From Gammaproteobacteria bacterium (GTDB taxonomy: Bacteria; Pseudomonadota; Gammaproteobacteria; Pseudomonadales; Azotimanducaceae_A), in NCBI GenBank assembly GCA_028819775.1, contig JAPPKV010000473.1, positions 1-6,686 on the forward strand: 6,686 bases of DNA, written 5' to 3'. The position numbers and the translations under genes are program-made. Under the pieces are notes generated by a model that saw only the letters and a program-made list of their open reading frames with translations, was not told the DNA's origin and made no database searches. How positions within the stretch are numbered: the stretch's first letter is position 1; each line of letters opens with the position of its first letter. Of this stretch, positions 6,121-6,686 are shown in pieces.

Positions 6121-6686
6121 TCAAGCGAACAACGCCCCCACGCTCTCCCCGGTGTGAATTCGCCGGATGGCCTCGGCCATGAGCGGTGCCACCGACAGCA
6201 CGGTCATCTTGTCGAGTCTCTTCTCGGGCGCGACGTCGACGGTATTGGTGACGGTCAGCGCTTCGATGGGCGAATCGCGCAGATTGTCGATGGCGTTGCC
6301 GACCAGCACGCCGTGGGTGGCGGCCGCCAACACCCGTCGCACCCCGGCTGCATCCAACGTGCGTGCCGTCTCGCAGAGGGTGCCGCCGGTGGAGATCTCG
6401 TCCTCGAACACAATGGCGTCCTTGCCGACGACATCGCCTACCACGTGGCCCTGGCGGACCTCCGTGTCGCTCACCCGGCGCTTGTCGATGATGGCGAGTG
6501 GCAGGTCTAAGCGCGTCGCGAACTTGCCGGCCCGTTTGGCGCCGCCGGCATCGGTGGCCACGATCACCGCGTTGTCCATGTCGCAGGACTCGCGAATGTG
6601 GGCGGCGGCAATGGGTATCGCCGTTAGGTGGTCGACCGGGATGTTGAAGAATCCATGCACCTGCTCGGCGTGCAGATCCATGGTGA
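6121..6686 (-). CDS. prs: ribose-phosphate pyrophosphokinase (PRPP synthetase), 3' part
   Basis: Prs transfers pyrophosphate from ATP to ribose 5-phosphate to make PRPP for purine, pyrimidine, NAD, histidine and tryptophan synthesis. About 188 C-terminal residues are visible; the frame is open through the right edge, and the ATG at 6681-6679 is internal, since TMDLHAEQVHGFFNIPVDHL is a well-known mid-protein segment. Visible motifs are ATDAGGAKRAGKFA (matching the usual SPDxGGxxRA), IDKRR at the start of the catalytic flexible loop, the PRPP-binding loop EDEISTGGT (6379-6405), ATHGVL, and the C-terminal AEAIRRIHTGESV. The motif spellings depart from those of E. coli and Bacillus: EDEIST replaces DDMIDT, and RVSDTEVRQGHVVGD replaces the RPxxNxxEVMNIIGE type loop. 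The gene is convergent with tilS and not in its operon. I rate the family as near certain and the subclass as open. Confidence 0.94.
   Translation of the reverse strand, partial: TMDLHAEQVHGFFNIPVDHLTAIPIAAAHIRESCDMDNAVIVATDAGGAKRAGKFATRLDLPLAIIDKRRVSDTEVRQGHVVGDVVGKDAIVFEDEISTGGTLCETARTLDAAGVRRVLAAATHGVLVGNAIDNLRDSPIEALTVTNTVDVAPEKRLDKMTVLSVAPLMAEAIRRIHTGESVGALFA

Overview
The window is GC-rich chromosomal DNA with densely packed housekeeping genes. Protein sequence and gene order point to a gammaproteobacterium or a close relative. DnaE, TilS and the RNase HII reading frames read like gammaproteobacterial proteins, and rnhB-dnaE-(accA)-tilS is the order seen downstream of lpxAB in Escherichia coli. 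Here accA is absent between dnaE and tilS, and lpxB is not directly upstream of rnhB. The organism cannot be named from sequence alone; an uncultured lineage is plausible.

Layout: (1) 1-362, the 3' end of a nucleotidyltransferase-like gene of unknown role. (2) A short gap with a candidate promoter, then rnhB (446-1064), in which all family motifs are present but the reading frame is broken near 553-560. (3) A gap of 88 bases containing a GGGACGGG hairpin repeat. (4) dnaE (1153-4773), the replicative DNA polymerase III alpha subunit, full length but with unusual residues in two normally well-kept motifs. (5) tilS (4763-5986), overlapping the end of dnaE. (6) A gap of 134 bases (5987-6120) almost filled by repeat hairpins, including an inverted copy of the repeat found before dnaE. 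(7) On the minus strand, the 3' part of a PRPP synthetase gene (prs), converging on tilS.

rnhB, dnaE and tilS run in the same direction with short spacing or overlap and probably share a transcript. Their products serve genome maintenance (removal of RNA from DNA, replication) and decoding fidelity (lysidine in tRNA-Ile). prs supplies PRPP for nucleotide synthesis and is a separate, convergent unit.

I see no phage, CRISPR, toxin-antitoxin or secondary-metabolite system, and no clear novel multi-gene system. The points most worth checking are the rnhB frameshift, the altered phosphate-binding and clamp-binding motifs of DnaE, and the small REP/BIME-like repeats that bracket dnaE-tilS and run into the 3' end of tilS.
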